Shown: one piece after another, positions 5,879-8,124 of the stretch
How positions within the stretch are numbered: the first letter of the stretch is position 1
How the letters are laid out: every line of letters begins with the position of its first letter
Origin: Euryarchaeota archaeon UBA251
GTDB lineage: Archaea; Thermoplasmatota; Poseidoniia; Poseidoniales; Thalassarchaeaceae
Reading direction: 5' to 3'
Length of the DNA: 8,124 bases
NCBI GenBank assembly: GCA_002497905.1
Contig: DAFJ01000081.1
Location: forward strand, 1-8,124
Position numbers and translations under genes: made by a program
The notes under the pieces: generated by a model
Told to the model about the DNA's origin: nothing
Database searches by the model: none
What the model saw: only the letters and a program-made list of their open reading frames with translations

Positions 5879-7579
5879 ATGTCCATGGCAGATGTGGGTG
5901 GCCCTGTCTCCTATTATTGGCGCTCAATTTCAAACGTTGATTTTGGAGTTGGTACTTTCATGGGATACTGGCATATACTCGCCATTTTCAGTATTCTATC
6001 CGCTATTTTTCTCATATTCCTTTCCTACCTTGTGTTACGTGCCGGACCTAAAAAGGCAAAAAATCGATTTATGGCTTTGATGCTATTTACTGAAGCCTTG
6101 AGATGTTCAACAGCTATGCTATTCTGGGTTTATGCTTGGCCTGAAAGTTTCTTGAAAGTGCTAGAGCCAGCACGTGTAGTGTACTACACGATGTCTTTCC
6201 AACTATTCCTGTTATACATGATTGCTGCAACATTCTATAGTGAAAAGCAATGGGCGAAACGAGTTTCGGAATTCTTCAGAATACATGGGATATATCTACT
6301 TCCAATATTCTGTTTTGGATTTATTTTGTTTGCGAGCGAACTTCTCGGAGGTAGAACTGTCGCAATTGGAGATATCAGTTGGGTATATTGTCAAGATGTA
6401 GGGGTAGGATATGGAACTACAGCATCTGGAGAACCGTTGCCATTCGAAGTATCGTGTACATCAAAATATGCAGAACTTTACCCAATGACAATGTCAAATG
6501 TTGCACTGGGGCCACTTACTCGGGTTCTTCTTTTCGTACCACTTATCGGTGCAATTGTTGCAATGGTTTCTGTTGGACGTTCACAAAAGAGAATCAAAGA
6601 AAGTGGAAACTCAAGTCTAATTGGAGAAGTTCGTGCTGTACGTTTGGGATTTATTGGAAAAACTGTACTCCAGATATCATCTACTCTAGTTCTGTTTACA
6701 ATAATTGGAATCCTTGGACAATCTCCTTCAATGGAAACCAGTCCGTTTAATGAAGCACTAAATGTTCCTACATTATTGATCGCATTAGGGCCATTAATAC
6801 CAACAACTGTTGTTCTTGCTGCATTATTTGAGGGGTTAATTTTCACATATGCGGTAATCAAAAATGACATGTTTGGAATTGACGAGAAATTACGAACAAC
6901 ATTCATCACCGCCACATTCGCAGGCTTTGGTGCATTCCTATTGCTAATGAGTACTGAAGCCATGGAATCCATATTCGACCAAGGTTGGATTGGAGGAGTT
7001 ATTATCGGTTTACCGTTGATTATTTTTCGGAAACCAATTTTCACAACGCTGTCAAAATTCTCAACTACTATTATGCCTGAATCTCATACTGGAGAAGAGC
7101 TTGGTTATCTCGAGATGTATTCTCTCGCAATGAAGGATGGAAAAATCACTGAGAACGAGCGAAGGATGCTGGACCTCCAAGCACGAACTTATGGGATTGG
7201 GGAGGAAAGGCGGACATATCTTGAGAAATGGTTTGATGAGAATCATGTTGGCAACGAAAACTCATCCATGGATCTCGCGGATAAATACGGTGTGAGTGGA
7301 GTCAATTTGATGTCAGTGTTCAGTACTACAGGGGATGCTCCAATCGATGAAAGGGAGATTTCAGAGTCCTTTACTAAGATGGATCAGAATAATGACAATG
7401 TAATCTCAAGGAAGGAATTCTCCCAATCTGAAGAGGTTGCCAAGTTGCCTGAGGATTCACAGGATGAACTATTTGACGAGATTGATCTAAACAAGGACGG
7501 TGTCCTTCAATATGATGAATTTAGAACCATAGCACAGATTACTGAAGCCCAAATTCTATCACAGCAGGAACAAGAGTGA
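5879..7579 (+). CDS. Multi-pass membrane protein with TerB-like segment and two C-terminal EF-hands
   Basis: A 566-residue protein from the ATG at 5879. A GTG at 5759 would overlap the ABC gene by 50 bases and add 40 residues not resembling a signal or helix, so I reject it. About nine membrane helices lie at 32-54, 64-86, 100-120, 137-156, 209-231, 261-280, 303-326, 340-359 and 369-384. The general look is that of the 7TM sensor halves of some histidine kinases, but no kinase domain follows. Cys171 and Cys193, in the 157-208 loop, could form a disulfide if the loop is outside. The soluble tail has a TerB-like stretch (about 408-452, with MKDGKITENERRML). Two canonical calcium loops follow: 502-513 (DQNNDNVISRKE) and 536-547 (DLNKDGVLQYDE), both with acidic or Asn ligands at 1, 3 and 5 and Glu at 12, and 22 residues between loops as in a paired EF-hand. 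Calcium sensing at the membrane is inferred; the output is unknown. Confidence 0.85.
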   Translation: MSMADVGGPVSYYWRSISNVDFGVGTFMGYWHILAIFSILSAIFLIFLSYLVLRAGPKKAKNRFMALMLFTEALRCSTAMLFWVYAWPESFLKVLEPARVVYYTMSFQLFLLYMIAATFYSEKQWAKRVSEFFRIHGIYLLPIFCFGFILFASELLGGRTVAIGDISWVYCQDVGVGYGTTASGEPLPFEVSCTSKYAELYPMTMSNVALGPLTRVLLFVPLIGAIVAMVSVGRSQKRIKESGNSSLIGEVRAVRLGFIGKTVLQISSTLVLFTIIGILGQSPSMETSPFNEALNVPTLLIALGPLIPTTVVLAALFEGLIFTYAVIKNDMFGIDEKLRTTFITATFAGFGAFLLLMSTEAMESIFDQGWIGGVIIGLPLIIFRKPIFTTLSKFSTTIMPESHTGEELGYLEMYSLAMKDGKITENERRMLDLQARTYGIGEERRTYLEKWFDENHVGNENSSMDLADKYGVSGVNLMSVFSTTGDAPIDEREISESFTKMDQNNDNVISRKEFSQSEEVAKLPEDSQDELFDEIDLNKDGVLQYDEFRTIAQITEAQILSQQEQE

Positions 7580-7592
7580 CTGTAGCACTCTT
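7572..7592 (+). terminator. Stem-loop overlapping the stop codon of the EF-hand protein gene
   Basis: AAGAGTG (7572-7578) and CACTCTT (7586-7592) form a perfect 7-pair stem with a 7-base loop. The stem includes the first two bases of the TGA stop at 7577-7579. It lies in the 48-base gap before the acyl-CoA dehydrogenase. There is no strong T-run after it, so an intrinsic terminator is not certain; a processing or stability hairpin is equally possible. Confidence 0.35.
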
Positions 7593-7627
7593 CATAGGTT
7601 TGAATTCCATGGGGGTAATTGAGGGAC

Positions 7628-8124
7628 ATGAGTAACTGGGACACCTTCGATATTTCTAATCCTACAGAAGAGCATGCAATGCTGCGGGAGATGATACGTG
7701 ACTTTGTCGAATCAGAGGTTGAACCTCAAGCTCATGAACACGATAAGCACGAACGCTTCAATCTGCCACTTTTTCGAATGTTAGGCGAATATGGACTTCT
7801 AGGCATCACAGTCCCAGAAGAGTACGGTGGATCTGGTCTTGATGCCACTGCCGCCGTTATCGCCCATGAGGAGATTGCAGCATCAGATCCGGGTTTCGGC
7901 CTTGCTTATCTTGCACACTCGATGCTCTTTGTCAACAATCTTGCACAGAATGGTTCTGAGGAACAAAAAGCGAGAATTTTGCCAAAGGTTTGCTCAGGTG
8001 AATGGGTTGGCGCTATGGCAATGTCTGAACCTAATTATGGGACTGATGTGCTTGGCATGGAAACCACCGCAGATCAAGACAAAGATGGAAACTGGGTCAT
8101 TAATGGAAACAAAATGTGGATTAC
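7628..8124 (+). CDS. Acyl-CoA dehydrogenase, N-terminal part (3' truncated)
   Basis: The first 165 residues of an FAD-dependent acyl-CoA dehydrogenase, running off the right edge. The enzyme introduces the alpha-beta double bond in acyl-CoA esters and passes electrons to an electron-transfer flavoprotein. The N-terminal helical domain is seen in PTEEHAMLREMIRDFVESEV (12-31). GLLGITVPEEYGGSGLDATA (56-75) and LAHSMLFVNNLAQNGSEEQK (95-114) follow, then the start of the beta domain with AMSEPNYGTDVLGM (131-144) and INGNKMWI (158-165). The flavin-contacting SEPxxGTD motif is present, with Asn-Tyr where most relatives have Gly-Ala. The LAHSMLFVNNL pattern resembles isovaleryl-CoA or medium/short-branched-chain members, but the catalytic base lies beyond the window, so substrate is undecided. 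GAGGG at 7621-7625 is a weak Shine-Dalgarno sequence at short spacing. Confidence 0.93.
   Translation, partial: MSNWDTFDISNPTEEHAMLREMIRDFVESEVEPQAHEHDKHERFNLPLFRMLGEYGLLGITVPEEYGGSGLDATAAVIAHEEIAASDPGFGLAYLAHSMLFVNNLAQNGSEEQKARILPKVCSGEWVGAMAMSEPNYGTDVLGMETTADQDKDGNWVINGNKMWI

Noticed and set aside
6478..7044. A 188-codon open frame on the minus strand inside the EF-hand membrane protein gene
   Set aside because: It lies fully opposite a protein with convincing helices and calcium loops, and its own translation shows no recognisable domain; it is an antisense shadow.
7609..7635. Nine-codon mini-ORF (ATG to TAA) overlapping the acyl-CoA dehydrogenase start
   Set aside because: Too short to support as a leader peptide, no repeated or regulatory codons, and chance occurrence is likely.
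1..8124. CRISPR array, tRNA or rRNA genes, insertion sequences, phage or defence genes
   Set aside because: No regularly spaced repeats, transposase motifs, tRNA cloverleaf in a gap, or defence domains were seen; gaps are all under 100 bases and the genes are housekeeping or membrane functions.

Overview
The window looks like a gene-dense archaeal chromosome segment. An uncultured marine euryarchaeon of the Thermoplasmatota (Marine Group II / Poseidoniales-like) is my best guess. The reasons are an archaeal-type asparaginyl-tRNA synthetase C-terminus, a GT2-like protein with the two-helix tail common in archaeal family-2 glycosyltransferases, short intergenic gaps, few Shine-Dalgarno sequences (so probably many leaderless messages), and aerobic acyl-CoA chemistry. 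The lineage is an inference; no rRNA or other decisive marker is present.

Layout, left to right. Positions 1-474 hold the 3' end of asnS. It converges, with a single base between the stop codons, on a minus-strand gene (476-1339) for a degenerate GT2-like membrane protein. That gene diverges from a canonical GT2 glycosyltransferase (1423-2388, or from 1357), which overlaps by 11 bases a small cysteine-containing membrane protein with a MerT-like layout (2378-2806). A class III (CaiB/BaiF) CoA-transferase (2847-3992), an MsbA/MDR-type ABC half-exporter (4030-5808), a multi-pass membrane protein with a TerB-like segment and two EF-hands (5879-7579), and the 5' part of an acyl-CoA dehydrogenase (7628 onward) follow on the plus strand. 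There is no gene-free stretch above 100 bases, and no tRNA, rRNA, CRISPR array or mobile element.

Functionally the window mixes translation (asnS), cell-surface glycan or lipid-linked sugar work (two GT2-type proteins, perhaps the ABC exporter), acyl-CoA metabolism (CoA-transferase and acyl-CoA dehydrogenase) and probable calcium sensing. The plus-strand genes could be read as one or more transcription units, but gaps of 37-70 bases and stem-loops after the ABC and EF-hand genes suggest several units. The most unusual item is the membrane protein ending in an EF-hand pair with no recognisable kinase or cyclase output. Other notable points are the degenerate GT2 beside a canonical one, a perfect 14-base inverted repeat bracketing the end of the ABC gene, and an apparent excess of GAATTC sites.
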